A DNA stretch of 64,000 nt from Enoplosus armatus. Its lineage: Eukaryota > Chordata > Actinopteri > Centrarchiformes > Enoplosidae. Each line of letters begins with the position of its first letter. The first letter of the stretch is position 1. The notes below the pieces were generated by a model. It did no database searches. It was not told the DNA's origin and was given only the letters and a program-made list of their open reading frames with translations. The position numbers and the translations under genes were made by a program. Positions 32,641 to 46,900 of this stretch are shown here, one piece after another. The stretch covers positions 15,468,833-15,532,832 of the forward strand of contig NC_092189.1 in assembly GCF_043641665.1 (NCBI RefSeq), given 5' to 3'.

Positions 32641-35600
32641 AATGAAAAGACGATTGAAGTCAATTCTGCATGCTGCCAGAGCACAGATAAAATACTCAAC
32701 ATTCCCATAATAAGGACTGTCTACTCTTATTATGACGGTGCTCAGATCAATGTGCTCTCACTTCTCAAATGCCAATACTCATTCATTTTAGCCAGTAAAA
32801 TGTATTTAAGGCACATTGGACCAAAGTGATACTAGTCAATGATTATTTTGGATAAAAGCACAAGAAATAAAAGCAGTGCCTCTTATCTTTTTACCTTTCT
32901 CTTTTGACAGACTACAATGCCAGGCACTGGCAACAGGTCAATACCATCGGGAGCAGTATTGACATGTTGACATGAGGAACCAGGGATCGAACTGCCAACT
33001 GTGGGATTAGTGTCTGCCCCAATTACCATGTCGTCCAATTCAACACAGCTAACTGAGGCCTCAAAAACTACCATTGAATTGAGTCAAAATACCTCTGATT
33101 TGTCTCTTAATTAGCTTCACTGCAATGCCATTTATTAAAGGGCTATTACATTTAATTGAATAGGATAAAAACTACTGCAACATCATTATGTTCTTGTAAC
33201 ATGTGTGGCAATATACAGCACAATGGTAACTTTAATTTAACCCCCTCTTTGAGCACTTATTAGCAGTAAACACTCACACTACCAGAACACAGTACAAGGA
33301 CATTGTTAAGTTTTATTAATGCATCTGTAATCATGTGTGAAGATATATATCTAGACCAGTGTGTCATAAAGCATTTGTTAACTCTTTACAAACGCATACA
33401 GATCATTCACAGGTAGGTCTAAAGGATTAGTCTGGTGATATTCTATATTTCTATTATTGTCATCAAATCCCATAAAAAGACCAAAGCCAGCACTGAACTG
33501 ATCCTAATAACAAGTGTTGTCTAGCAAAGCCTGCAGCTTATACATGCCTCCGTGCCACAGAGCTCCATTGTTGTCCAAAACTATTAAACACACATCAGTG
33601 AGCCACACCGTTGCACTGGGTGACACGTTCCTTCATCACGATGAATACGGGGTGCCGTAGTTTATTTAGAGTTAATCCGACACACAATCCTGCTGCCAAA
33701 AACACTCGCTAGCTCACCAGATCCTGTGGCTGAAAATAAGCCCCCAACAAAATCTCAGTTTACTGTTTGATTAACATTTCCTAAAAGCCACAGTTGCCCA
33801 GCTGATTTAGGAAATAATGAAAATGTATATTCACGACCCATTTTTAAAGATTTACGTCTTCAGTAGTAAAGAACAGAGTCACAAAGTAGGCTTTGGTCTC
33901 TCACAGAAGTTGTTATGAATAAAAGAAATATAGAATATCGCCAGCCTCATAGTTTAAAACTGTTCATGAAGACTCATCATTATGAGAATACAATCAATCA
34001 TCAAGCATCTACACCAGTAATAGATGCTTCATATGAGCTGTGACTTAAATACATACACTTTAACTGTCCTTACATCTGCTTGCAACTACATTATAGAGTG
34101 TTATAAACCATTTATTAATGCGTCATTTAGTGCTCATAAAAGACAAATAGGGATGTTACCATTTTGGGACACTTTATGAAAGCATAACTCAATGATCGAA
34201 GGTTATTCTCTCAAGTAAAAACCCTTACTGATTCATTCTTATGTGAAGGCTACAGGCAGCGACATTATTACGCTGGCTAGGATTTCTTTCTGAGTGACCA
34301 ACATGAGTCAAGAGCTCTTTGAAGCAAACTGTACTGTAATTAGCAACAAATGCAATAACGTAGGCGAACGTAACAGAAAATATATTAAAGAATGGAGGAG
34401 AAGAAAGGGCTAGAAGAGAGATAGCAAGGGATAGAAAAAAGAGGGAGAAATAATGTGTGGGTGGGATACAACAGAGGAGAGAGGGATCAGAGATAAGAAT
34501 AAAAAGGCAAACAGAAAACAAGAGAAACGGAAAAAAGGGAGAGATAAGAGGGGTAAAGAGGACAATTGTGCCTGCTCTCTTGTTGGTGTGTGTTCCCTCT
34601 GTTTTGGCAGGGTGTAAGGCAGTTGTGTGTAAGAGCCTCGGGGAAGTAATACACAATGGCACACACACACACAGCAGGCTCAGTGGAAATGTGTGTGTGT
34701 CCAGCTCTGCAGTACTGTGGGCAGAGCTGCCAGGAGTGTGGGAGTCCAGTGCTGTGCCTTGTTTATAACCTGTCAGACAGACACTAATCCACACCAACAG
34801 CTCCCAGGTGACCAATGGGCTCACTGCCCTAGCGAGTGACAGGCCGCTAGGCGCACTGAACCCCGCTGACCTCCACACACACACCACAAACTGCTCTGCT
34901 TAAGTGCACCAGTGTGTGTTTGCGTGGAGAGTAAGCGTGAAGGAAACCGCTGGGCAGTACAGTCTCTACCTGGCTGAAGTACAGTGCACAACGCAGCCAA
35001 ATCAATACTTCAATCAGCGTGAGGCGAAGACTTGAGGGTGAGGGAGCAGAGGAGGCTCGGGGAGGAGAAGAGGTGGGGGGGGGGGGGGGGGGGTGAATAC
35101 AAAGAAGAAGGGGTTGATCTGGAGAGCGGAAAGAGACAGACTTTGTTGTAATGATTTGATGTATAGCACAGCACAGTGAGCCACGTACCTGCTGGCATAA
35201 TGTTCAATCCTGCTGTGTGTGTCTGCATGGGGCAGCTTGGGTGAGGAGCACGGCCTGCGAACAACAGAAGCAAGTGTCGATACCTCACAGAGGCCTTTTT
35301 AACACTCTGCCAAGGTGAATATGTGGTTGTAGAAAAGCCGAATCTAAACTTAATTCACACACACAATGCGATAATCCGGTAGAAGAGAGTTTTATTGTTA
35401 GGATGCAAACAAGGCAGACAAGACTACTTATTTTGAAGAATAAGATTTTACACACAAAACATATATACAAGGGTCTAAACATATGATGCATTTACATTGA
35501 TTAAACCACTGGGTCCCAACATGTTTGGCTCGTGATGCTTTATAATCAAGCACTACCTACTCATGACCCTTCATCACAGGTTGCGTGTGTCAGTGAGCTA

Positions 35601-37888
35601 CGAGTAGTTCAGGATCTGGAGGATCCAGTTATAGCTTTATAATAAGGCTATTCATTTAAGAACCTTGAGTATGCAGTGGCACGTTATAATTTACTGCAAA
35701 TCATGGATCGGCCTCCACCCTGAAATCCTGGGGTATTGAAAAGATTTCCCCGTCCCCTGGAGGAGGAGACATTGTAAACAATCTGATTTGCAGGGAAAGC
35801 TTCTGGGTTTATACATGAAGTACAACTGAACCATGGATTAAATTAAGAAATGTTTTCTATGATTTCTCTATGATGCTTCCTAGGATGTTTTCTATGATGT
35901 TTTCATGATGTATATTCATACATACACAGACATAAGCAACGACTAAACCCTGTCCATCTAATAAGAGACAGCTATTGGCTGGGGGCAGGGAATTTAAATG
36001 TCTGCACTGCCTCTTCTTACTGTGATGAAGAAACTCTTTATATTGCAACATTAGGTGCAGCACCTTATTAAAAAGCTCTTATTATAACTGTGTGCTCCAG
36101 GTCTCCTCACTCCAGATCCCGCCTCAGATCCATTTCAACCAGCTACAACATTAAAATGCTGCTTATACGCTAATGCAATAATAATAATATAATCAGAAGT
36201 AAGTTTAATAAGTAATACGTATAATAACATATAAAAACATATTAAAATACTAGCATATGGGATCCAGTCTTGTCTCAGCTCTGTGTCAGCGGATGGACAG
36301 TTTGAGGTTATAAAATGTGACCCAAACAGAGACACAATCAGCCAAAACATGGACCCATAATCATGCTAAATCTTCCTGGGTACTGTCGTAGCCCTGAGCT
36401 ATGGTTCTTGATGTCCTCATGGATTTTAGTCTCATCATTCTTGTTTTTCCCTTTGGGTGAGACTCACCCATGTGAACAGAGCATCTGATCCAGACTGAGA
36501 TCATAGGCATAACATTGTGTTAATGTCGAACACAGAGCTGTCCCCTTAACCCATCTTGGCGACTGCCCAAAAATTGTCAGAGCATGATAATTAGCCTACA
36601 GCAGCAGGGTGAAAGTGAGACTAAGTGAGAGACAGATGACAGAAAAGCAGAGACGGAAGGATGTCTGTGTTTATGTGTGGGACTCACGTCTCCGAGCTCT
36701 CGGCTTCGAGCACAGATTGCACCGGCAGGTAACCTCTCTGAGGGTGCTTGGTGAAGTACTGCTTTGACCTGAACTTATTCTTCAGAGTCTTGGCAAAGTC
36801 CCTCATCTTCTCTCCCGAAGTTGTCTGGAGTGTGATTTAGGAGGAGGGGGTTGGGGGAGGGGTGAGAGGCAGCAGGAGGGGATGGGGTGGGAGACAAATG
36901 ACACCGCTTAACAATTCTTGAAAATGTTGCTTTCTCCAAAATGATCTCATCTGAAATTTGTCCACTCTGTCTTGGCGCTGGTTTGTCTTATTTTAACTTT
37001 AGAAGGCTAACTTATTCCTCCATCTGCTTCCTCATTCACATTCGGCTGCTCTCTCTCTGCTTCATTCTCTCTCTATGTCTCTCTCTCTGTCTCTCTCTCT
37101 CTCTCTGTCTCTCTCTCTGTCTCTCTCTCTCTCTCTGTCTCTCTCTGTCTCTCTCTCTGGCTCTCTATTTCCTGCTCTCTCTATCGTAGTAGAAATCTAT
37201 GGGCACCTGCCTGTCTCACAGTTGTGAAAAAAACGTAGCAAGCTAATATAAAACATTGTCCAGTGAAAAAAATAATTGTACAAATGGCCTTTTGCTATAT
37301 TTTACAGCCCAGAATTGATTAGAGATTAAATCTGGCACCATCTCAGCACACTCCAGCTTCAGCTACTCCTTTGGAATGAACTCAACTTCGGAAAATGTGC
37401 GTGCAATCGCTTAAGACTCTGGCTTTATTGGGGTTTAGTGCACGACGTGTGCTCCAAATACCACTTTATGTGTGCACTATGTGAGCCAGAAAGGATGTTA
37501 CGGCTGAGTGGTACTCAATCTCTGCATACTATAGATCTGGACGAGGCAGTGTAAGCATACCTAACGGTATACACAGATGATAGAGATCTCACAGCAGAGA
37601 GGGAGCTAATTCTATGTCTGGCTGCAGGAATCGGGAGATAGTAGTATTTTTTTGGAGTACTGCTGAGTTTTATTCGTCCCTGGAGGCTTGAATTTGAAGT
37701 CTGTTACAGAACTTGATAATGTTTGTCTTACTGGCGTGTAGTACTCCATGATGGGGTAGTGCAGCTTCTTTCCCTTGGTAGTGCGGCCAGTTAGAAAACA
37801 TGTCTGGCAGATGTCCACATTGAACTGCTTCAGACTGCGATACCTGTCAAGATCAATATAACACAGAGGCTGAACTGATGTTTGCAAG

Positions 37889-37935
<47 letters not shown>

Positions 37936-40900
37936 GTACTTGTATACCTATCTTTGTGAGGACCAATTTGAGTTTTAGACCTTGGGAGGACATTTATGGA
38001 AAGTGAGGACATTTTGGCCGGTCTTCACTTTCAGACAGACCTTCAATGGGCTCTTTTGAGGGTTAAGACTTGGTTTTAAGGTTCAGGTTAGAATCAGGTT
38101 TAGGTTAAGGTTCGGGTAAGGGGCTGGGGTTAAGCATGTAGTTGTGATGGTTAGATTAAGGGGCTAATGAGGGTCCTCACAAGTACAGAAATACAAACTT
38201 GTGTGTGTGCATAATATAGGGTTGGTGCCTTTCTGTGTGTCGAATTTATATGCTTGTCTACATGCATACTTTTTTCACACATCCCTCTGCTCCAGACAGA
38301 TATGTATTCCATTACAGCCATCTGTTAATCAAAATTGTAATTAGTAATCGTATCTTGTCGTATCATGTGATAAATTATGTATTGTGATTACTTTCACTTT
38401 CCGAATACAGATAAAAGAAGATCAAATCAATATTTGAATACAATATTCATTTAACGTATGGTTTGCATATATATATACACAAATTCTTTTCTGTGCCAGA
38501 TTTTATGAGGATGAAGAATATTTCATAAGAACAGGAGTTTTCGGTCAGAGATTACACAGATTGGAGTGTGCTGCTGCTCCTCTTGTTATAATGCATTGTA
38601 TCTTAGTAGCAATGCATCTCCGACAAGCCGTTATCGAGTGAGGAGTGAGCAGCGATTCTTATATATAATTAAAACAGAAAACGCCAGCTGCCACTATTAA
38701 AATGAATTTCTTTCTTCTCCTTTTGACTTTTAAAATGTTCCCACAAGTAATATTCTCTTTCTTCTAGTTATTAAAAAGTTGCAATTTTACTGCAAACTAT
38801 ATTCTATAGACTTTTTTTGCATTCATACTTCATACTCAACTCCAAGTTCTTTTAACCTGTTATTTCCATTAAACTTGCGGGATATTGACCTTTATGTTAC
38901 ACACCCTCATAATGGTATATTTTATTTAACATGTGTATTTTGGTTGTGTATTTGAGATAAGATCCTCGTTTTCACTTATATCATTTGTTCTTTTCTTTTT
39001 TTATGTGATGTTGCAATAGCCCACTTTGATCACTGACGAGTCACCATGTTATGTTACTTATACATGTGTGAAAAATGTTTCTGTATGTCTATTTATCTAC
39101 GCTGGCATCCCTACCTGAAGCCCTTGATGGGACATTGTTTGCAGACGTAGCATTTGGCCTGGTGCTTGGTCGACTCTGCAGCAGTCACACGGTGGAGGAC
39201 AGGCAGCCAAACCATCGACTGGGGCTCCAGGCTCATCCACTCCAGGAAGTGAGACACCTCAATCGCAGGTTTCCCTGGGGCCTGGGAAAGGAAGGCAGGA
39301 GGGAGGAAAGAAGTGCAGGAGACGGTAAACAATCCAAATATAGACCAACAGCACGGCAGGTACATAAAGTAATGAGAGGAGAAAGTGTGTTTCCTTTCCA
39401 AAGGTGGTTTCAGGTGAGCTGTTGTGGAAAAAAGGAATCAAAGAGAATATAAAAGATAAGTGGAGGAAGGCGAGGGAGAAAGACGATGTACTACACTGTG
39501 GGATACCTTTTACTTTTATGCAACTACTTGAACAATTATGAAGCTAAAGCACAGCAGACATAAAGGATGTGTCTGTGTGTATACTGTATGTGTGTTTGCA
39601 GACTCACCTTGTTGAGAATTCCAGAAAGTGGGATAAAAAGGAAGTCAACCTAATAAAAGAATGACTCGCCAAGCGCTGAAAATCCGTGATGTGCTAAATT
39701 CTCATTAAGTCCGCATCAGAGATGCATTAAGAGGTTGATTTCCCTGGGGCTTCCTCCACCGCTCAAGCAAAGTAGCATACTAAATGTGTGTGTGTGTGTG
39801 TGTGCACACTGATCACACAGACTGTGAGATGTACAGAGGTGTAGAGTCCCCCAGGGGTGAAGGAGCTCCTCTCTGGTAGTAGAGTAGCCAGCTTCGCTCC
39901 GTGTGGGAGGTCAAACAGCAGCCCCTCGCATACCGAACACCTGGAACTGGCACTGACTATGCTGAGCATGCCGCCGTATCTCAAAGCAGCACGCTGAGCA
40001 GATGGGATGCTTTAAACATCATCGGAAAAGTAGAGTGATAAACATTCAGTCATCCATCAAAACCTAGTGCTTTCTGCCCCATATATCCACTGAATGCCAT
40101 GTGTTTGTGAATCAAACAATCAACATACAACACTTCTCACAAAGTATAAAAATATCTACTCAATGTTAAGTTATTCCCTCAGTTGAATTTGACCTAATAA
40201 CCTTTGCACATACCATAACACCTTCAGCAAAATCATATTGTTCTGCGTAGCCTCCTTACTCTGCGTATTCTCTGCCCCAAGACAATCATTTGCTCCTCTG
40301 CCAGCTGAGTCTGAGGTGCTGTAACCACATCTCCACAAACTGGTGTCACTCGTTTCCAAGCCAAGTGATAAAGAGGCAAATGGGTCACCCCCCAATACGC
40401 ATTACATGGATATTTCATCTCCAACTAAATGCCCTGACATGGAGCAAATGGAGAAAGGAATTGATTTTAAGCAGCCATAGCCGATACAGCAAGCATGGAC
40501 CAGAATAGATTGTGTATAATTAAAATCTGCCTTGAAAATGAGGGAATTAAAAGGATTTGCATAGGCCACCTTCCAAAAAAGCTGTGGCCCGCCGCTAACA
40601 ACTCCCTAATTATCTGGTGTCCCCAATTGAATGTCACAAGGTGAAGTTCCTGCAACCTGCGCCGTACACGCACAAGTTCAGGCGCATTCAGCACAAGCAA
40701 AGGATGGAAAGACAAATTAATTCATGCTCTGAATATGTCTCCTCATTAGCTATCGCTCTGTGCGCTACTGGACTCTGTGACCTCGCTTCATCATATCAAT
40801 ATTCCAATAGATCATTTTCTATAAGCGACTTTCCCTTTTAAACTTCTTGGATTTCAGTGTCTATGTATGGGTAGTGACATCATGCATTATCCACAACTAC

Positions 40901-43900
40901 TGAGCATTAAAAGCAATGCAATATTAATGTGATGTAATGTTTGTGAGGCAAGTATGTGTTCTGTAGTTGGGGCTTCTTTGGTTAGAATAATTATAACTTC
41001 TCCATTTCCTGAGATGGTGCATTTAGCTTCCTCTTTCTCTGAAGGACTGCGCTGATGTCAGTAAAACACAAAGGGCTTCACATAGCTGGCAGCTTCCTGG
41101 TGTGACGTCATCACTTTTTGATGAACTTCCTTGAACTTTTGATGGAAAGCATCCAAAGGCAAATGTTGGATTTTGCCATTCATTTTTCAAGTTTCTGCCT
41201 TTATAATTCTGTTTCTGTATTTGTAATACTGTCTTGGCACGGAAAAGTTCTGTTCTGAGCATCTGGAGGTCACTCGTTATTTTCCAGCGCAGTAATTAAT
41301 AGATTAGCGGGTTTGAGATACATCAGTATTCTGTAATAGCATGAATAAGCGGGTTTTCAAGGTCGACTTCATATTTCTCATTGGGGCAATCAAGTCATTG
41401 ATTCAAGCGATGAAAAGAGCGCTATCAATCTTACAACACTGCACAGTGGTGGTCAGCCTCTCGCTTGCTTCAAGTGTGAACATGCTGGTCTGACAGTGAT
41501 CCACTAGAATCCATAAGAACTTCACAGCTGCAGTAGTTGAATCTTGTGACTGAAATCAGACTATATCAACGTCAGAAGTGTTTCTCTGGTAAAATGGGAT
41601 GAAGTCACAACATATTCCAGACGAAGATGACTTCATCTGCATTCATTGTCCATAATATGTGTGTGTGTGTGTGCTTGTGCGTAGCAAACTGTGCACGCAC
41701 CGTTGCCTATCTGTGAATGTGTTTTAGGCGTGACATGCATGGCGGTGCCTCTGTCCTCACCACGCGGAAGCAGCTGCGGACGCTGGGCTCCACGTTGCTG
41801 CCCCCAAAAGCAGCGACTTCACCCAACTGGCGGGGGATCTGGATGGCTTCGTGGAGCAGCAGGCTGAGGTGACGCTGGTCTGTCAAACCTCCAGGACCAG
41901 ACACCTGACGGAACAAGTCTGCAACCACCAGAAAATACATGAAGTGATGTATCAATTATGCAGTAACTAATCTGATTATACACCAGTGTGTACCAGCATT
42001 AGCTGAGCACTGCATTTGTTTACATGAGGAACAGCTGCTTTCACGTGTATTATTATCGCATGCATTTTTGTTACACTTCTACATCTGCTGATTAAGAGCA
42101 ATTGTATTTATTGCTACATGTTCTCCGCTTTTCAAAAAAAAGGTAAGCTTTGCAAGTTTAGAACAGCAACATATTTTTCATCCATTTTTTAACAATGAGC
42201 CTCCAATTCAAGGCAAGAGGTTTACCAAAGCTTTGTTTTGTGGAATAAAATTCACTTCAGTGACATATAGACAGAGACCGAATCAGCAGCCTGGCTGCTC
42301 TGCTAGGAGATGAAAGAGCAGCATAAGTGGAGTCTTGTCAGATTTTGAAGCAGGCCTTTATCAAGGTGGCTGGGGCTCTGCCTGTCACTGAGGAGATGAA
42401 TGCTGACAGGCATGTGAGGGTGCTGCACAATGCCAGTATAAGCATCCCATGTATCCCCCTCTCTGTGTACTTATTCAACCCTACAGGGACAACACTTGGC
42501 TTTAACACCTGCATGTTAAACAGTCTCTATATAGTTCTCATAACCAGGGCTGAGGCATGTCTGACATTTTAAATATTCACATCGAGCTGTTTGATAGAGA
42601 TGAGTTTTGGACATGTTTTATGGAGACACTATCACGGTATATGGGCCTATTACATCTGAAATGTGCAGCCTGCAGCGTTGCAAACCCTGCAGTGAGATAA
42701 TGGTATTCCTGGAGAAGCCACAAACTATCTGAACACCCATTACTAAGTTATTTTGCTAAGTATTTGATATGTTTTCTTAAATAAATAAACCACAGCCACG
42801 AGTCACACTAACGTCAGCATGCGAACATGCTCACAATGACAGAGCTAACATGCTGTTTACCAGCTATAATTTTTTACTATGATCACCATCTTACCTGCAA
42901 CTGCATGGACTATTTCTTCCACTCTACATCTCAGAAACAGATTTTGGTCTTTTGTCAAATTAGCCGTGAAAGCAGTGCATGTTAATGTCTGCAAAACTGT
43001 GCTCATGCAGAGGCAAATGTTAATTAAAAGCAAGTAACTTGTGATGTAGTCTCGAAAATTTGTGTTACCATGAAGTCAAGTAATTAAACTACTTTTGAAA
43101 TCGTAATGACGAGTGATAACAAGCATATTCTTTTTGAATCACAAGCCAAAGGCTGGTGATGATGGAATAAACACCCACCATCTGTACCTCAAAGTGGGTT
43201 GATGCAAATTTTTCACATTTATTTGTAAATATTATTCCAGTGACGTGTTGAGTTGGCAAAAAACGAGATCAGTCAGTGAAATGACAAACTGATGAGGCCA
43301 CCACATGTCTACCTGAAACCAGAAAAAGAGGACTGACTCACATCAAGGACCATTCAATTGAATCTGTAAACTCTCAGTCTTTAAGAACTGACACAGATGG
43401 CGAGCCAAGCGTGAATAATCCTGGCATGGGTTGGGCCATGTTGTCTCAGATCCTGTATCAACTACAAGCTGCTCCAGGTCCAGCTACCATCAATTCAAAT
43501 GCTCACTCTCCATTTTACCTATATTTGCAGGATGACTCGTAAACTGGGGTTACAATGGAACAGTAAAAACATATCTCAGACTGGAGCGGCACACTAATAA
43601 AACATTACAGCATAATTTATAATCGCAAAATGGAGGAAGGGAGCAACTCTTTGCTAGTTGACTTGTGAAGAAAAATGAGAGTGAGAGCCATACAGAGAGT
43701 GTGTGCATGAATGGTGTCTTTGGCAAGCAATCCTTTTAAGGCCCTCGGTGTACTTTGTAAGAAGTAAAGAAAGCTTTCTCCATTACGGCGGCAGAGTCAT
43801 TTCCTCCATTAGACTAAGTGGATGTCTTTATGTAATACTGGCAATCAGGGCCTTTTGTTTTGGCTCATTGTTTGCAGTTGAGGCGATGCATTAGGCACAT

Positions 43901-46900
43901 GAATGAGCATCAGACTCACATTTGTACTTCTCTTGGACGTCTGCATTGCACAAGCTCACCAATCCCATCTTGAAGCTGAGAACTCGCATTTTGCCATTTC
44001 GAGCACTAAAGGAAAGAAAGCGAGAAGAGAGAGAAAAAGTTGTAAGGTTAAAATCTTTTGTACAGTGAATTATCTCACATCATGGAGTGTTGTGTTGTGG
44101 TAATATCTTCATACAGGCCTGCTGGGAGGACCAAATTGTGGAGGAATTACGTGGGTCAAAGCAGTACAGTACAGGTCAGTGCAACAGTGTGAAATTGTAT
44201 TAGGGCACATCCAGAGTAACTAAAGGCACTACAGTGACTTGATGAAGTGTTGTGTCCATGAGTTTATGCCCAGAAGAGCAATAATAAGCTCCCATACACC
44301 ACAATGTCACTTAGAGACAAACACATGCACACATACTGCATAAATACACACTTGAGAACACGCACATCAATTACACAGACACATATCCAATATTTGTGAG
44401 GCTCAGAAGTGTCCCCAGCTGAATAAATGTGCCCTGACCTGAGCCTAAAGGGGTCACTGTAGCTTTTTCCCTGCTTGAAATAAAAAAAAGGGGGGTATGG
44501 GGAAGCTACTGTAGAAAGACACCATCACTGTTCGTGTTCAGATTTCACAGCTCCGGTGCCAACGCAGCCGGGAAGAATTCACTGCCGAGCTGAGCAGCAT
44601 TGGCAGAAACCACAGGCTTATCTAATTAACATTTGAATCGTTAAGTGAGACATCAAGAACATCACATTCATCAGAGAACATCAGATCAATGAAGTATAAA
44701 ATTGCACCAAAGAGTGAGTTAAATTTCCAGATCTGGATGTTGCTTTGAATGTGTTCAAAAAAACAAAGTAGGGGACGCTGTTTTTTTTGTTTTTTAATTC
44801 GCAGATAGGTCAAACCCGGAGGAAGTGAATCATTACTCAGGCCAGACCATTAGAGTCAGGTCGAGAAAATTAGAGTCACATGGAGAAACATGAGAAAGGA
44901 GAGCATTACTGTCTTTTCCCCTATTACATCCAAGAGGAGCTGGAGAGCACATGGGGACGACCGGCTGTCAGCACCTTTCACACACACTTTCCGCTGTGTG
45001 TCGCATGCCATCTTCAATATGCACCCCAGTGCTGCTCCTCAGGGGACTTGTCACTCCTGCACACCCTGCTAGTGTGACACGCCTCTGGAGGACACACACA
45101 CACACACACACACACAAACATATATGCACATGTAATGCACATTCACTGGCGCAAACAATAAACACTTGAAAATGGACACACAAACATACACACACTTCAT
45201 TCAGATTCACTGCCCCTATTTATTGGAAAATAAAAAGCAATTACTGAAATTTATGCAGAGGGTAAAGTCTCTGATTGTCTCTCATTAGCAGCAAGTAGTT
45301 AAGAGCTAGCGCCTGAATTACAGCACTTGTGGGGTTATTCCTGTATTTCTGTGTCTGTGCTCAGTGTTTTTTTCTTTGGAGACGGCACAGAATAGTCAAA
45401 CTAGAGCAAAGATGGGGTGAATGTTGGTGTGAAAGAGGATTTGTTTCTGTTGTGCCTCAGAAGGGGTGATTGGCCCTCTGCCTGGACATTGTTATTGGAG
45501 CTTTAGCCATGCTGTGGCTCTTTATAGGTGTCTGTACAACAAGCCATTGAACCAATTACATCAATCTGCAGACAGACTGTCCTCGCACTGTGAGGAACTG
45601 TTAAAAATAGTTTTTATTGCAACTGTTTATTGTGGCATGACCTTACACATAGTAAGTCATAGTGTGTATGTGATGTGTATGTACCTAAAACTCTGTTAAC
45701 CTAGACCTAGATTTAGTATAATGTGACCTTTGTCCTTTAGCAGCGCTTAACCCAATGAGAAATACACCCGGCTCTTCAGCATTTCTAGACCTGATACAGC
45801 ACCATCATGGAGGACTATGTATCACAGTCATGGATTAAGCATTTAAAGCTACCCTGGAGAGTTGTATGCTCATTAAGAATCAAATCAGACAGTAAGAGAA
45901 TAAACATAAATTCGAATCCACTGGAGGGAAGGCCAAAGTCCACATATGTAAAGTAACTAACGCTTGAAATGTAATATTGCAAGTATACTGATGTAGGAAG
46001 TATATTAGTATATATTGTATATGGTACTGGAACCTTTATGCATGCCTGGCACATACAAAATCCTCTGAACTGTCGCTATAATACAAACCTTTATGAGCAT
46101 TGCATGACAGAGATGAGTGTGCCATTTAAGAGGGCACAGCGCAGATTTAGCGATGCACTCCATAACATTGTCACCTGGACGATGGACAGCAAAAAAATAT
46201 CGAAATCGATGCAGCAGAACATCATCTTTTTTATTCCAAACATTCTTCTTCCTTGTCAGAGCATGGCGCGTACATTACCCACAATGCAACAGCAACCAAC
46301 AGTTTGGTCAGTTGTTTTGTCGCTCCACACCCCCAGATTTTTCTCATTTTCAAACTTGTAGTCTGTAACGTCACTTGAGATAAAATGTATCCCTCTGGAG
46401 CCACAAAAGGCTTTATACAACGTTTCATTTACAGTCGTTCTCCACAAGACTTGTAAACAGACTTTGATGTGTAAAATTGGCACAGTTCCTTTTTAAGTAG
46501 CCATCCAGGTCAGTGGCAAGTAGTATAACTGTCTTGGATGATGGCTTAACAGTGAGCTTTTATCTCATCATTTTGGTTTTTCGGCCTGCACGCAGGCTGT
46601 ATGGTCAACTTCCTCTGCTATAAAAAAATAATACGGTAAACACTCGAAGAGAAAGTCAATAATTTCTGGAAGTAAAGACACAAAATAAAAACTAAAAGGC
46701 AAATGAATATTGGACTTAAATTTGTGAGGTGGCAATAAACACAACCCCAAAGGGAAACTCAAGTTGCTCTGCATGAGTAGACACTAACTTAATAGGCCAA
46801 AGATCTATGAAAGCTGTGTTATTTAATAATTGGTTATAATAAATACTTCACTTTTGTCAAGATAGAAACATCCCACCCCGGCTTACCCACCTGTCGTAGA

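Larger units (their letters stand above)
22819..35254 (-). other. drp2: drp2 exons for the C-terminal coiled coil and tail
   Basis: Seven exons. Those at 35189-35254 and 29815-29880 are both 66 nt ([35 protein letters not shown]). The exon at 27231-27377 carries [17 protein letters not shown] and [12 protein letters not shown]. The exon at 25382-25634 carries the dystrobrevin-binding-type coiled coil ([35 protein letters not shown]). The exon at 23479-23596 is Ser/Gly-rich, and 23275-23361 encodes [20 protein letters not shown]. The final coding exon adds only GTTSHI before TAA. The splice point after FPSEPG corresponds to the one after FPSSRG in dystrophin. Confidence 0.92.

Noticed and set aside
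34225..34887. 220-codon minus-strand ORF
   Set aside because: Low-complexity sequence rich in Leu, Ser, Pro and Cys with no family motif, inside a drp2 intron; compatible with chance in a pyrimidine-rich stretch.
38040..38165. Interstitial telomere repeat
   Set aside because: The GGTTA units are irregular (GGTTAAG, GGTTCAG, GGTTAGA) and sit inside an inverted-repeat element; it is not a TTAGGG array.
39075..39452. 125-codon plus-strand ORF
   Set aside because: Antisense to the drp2 ZZ-domain exon (39115-39281), with no independent support.
41955..46891. Apparent loss of the drp2 exon between the EF-hand segments
   Set aside because: At first no exon was visible and the frame broke, but an 86-bp exon (43920-44005) with correct phase and GKMRVLSFK was found on reading the minus strand.
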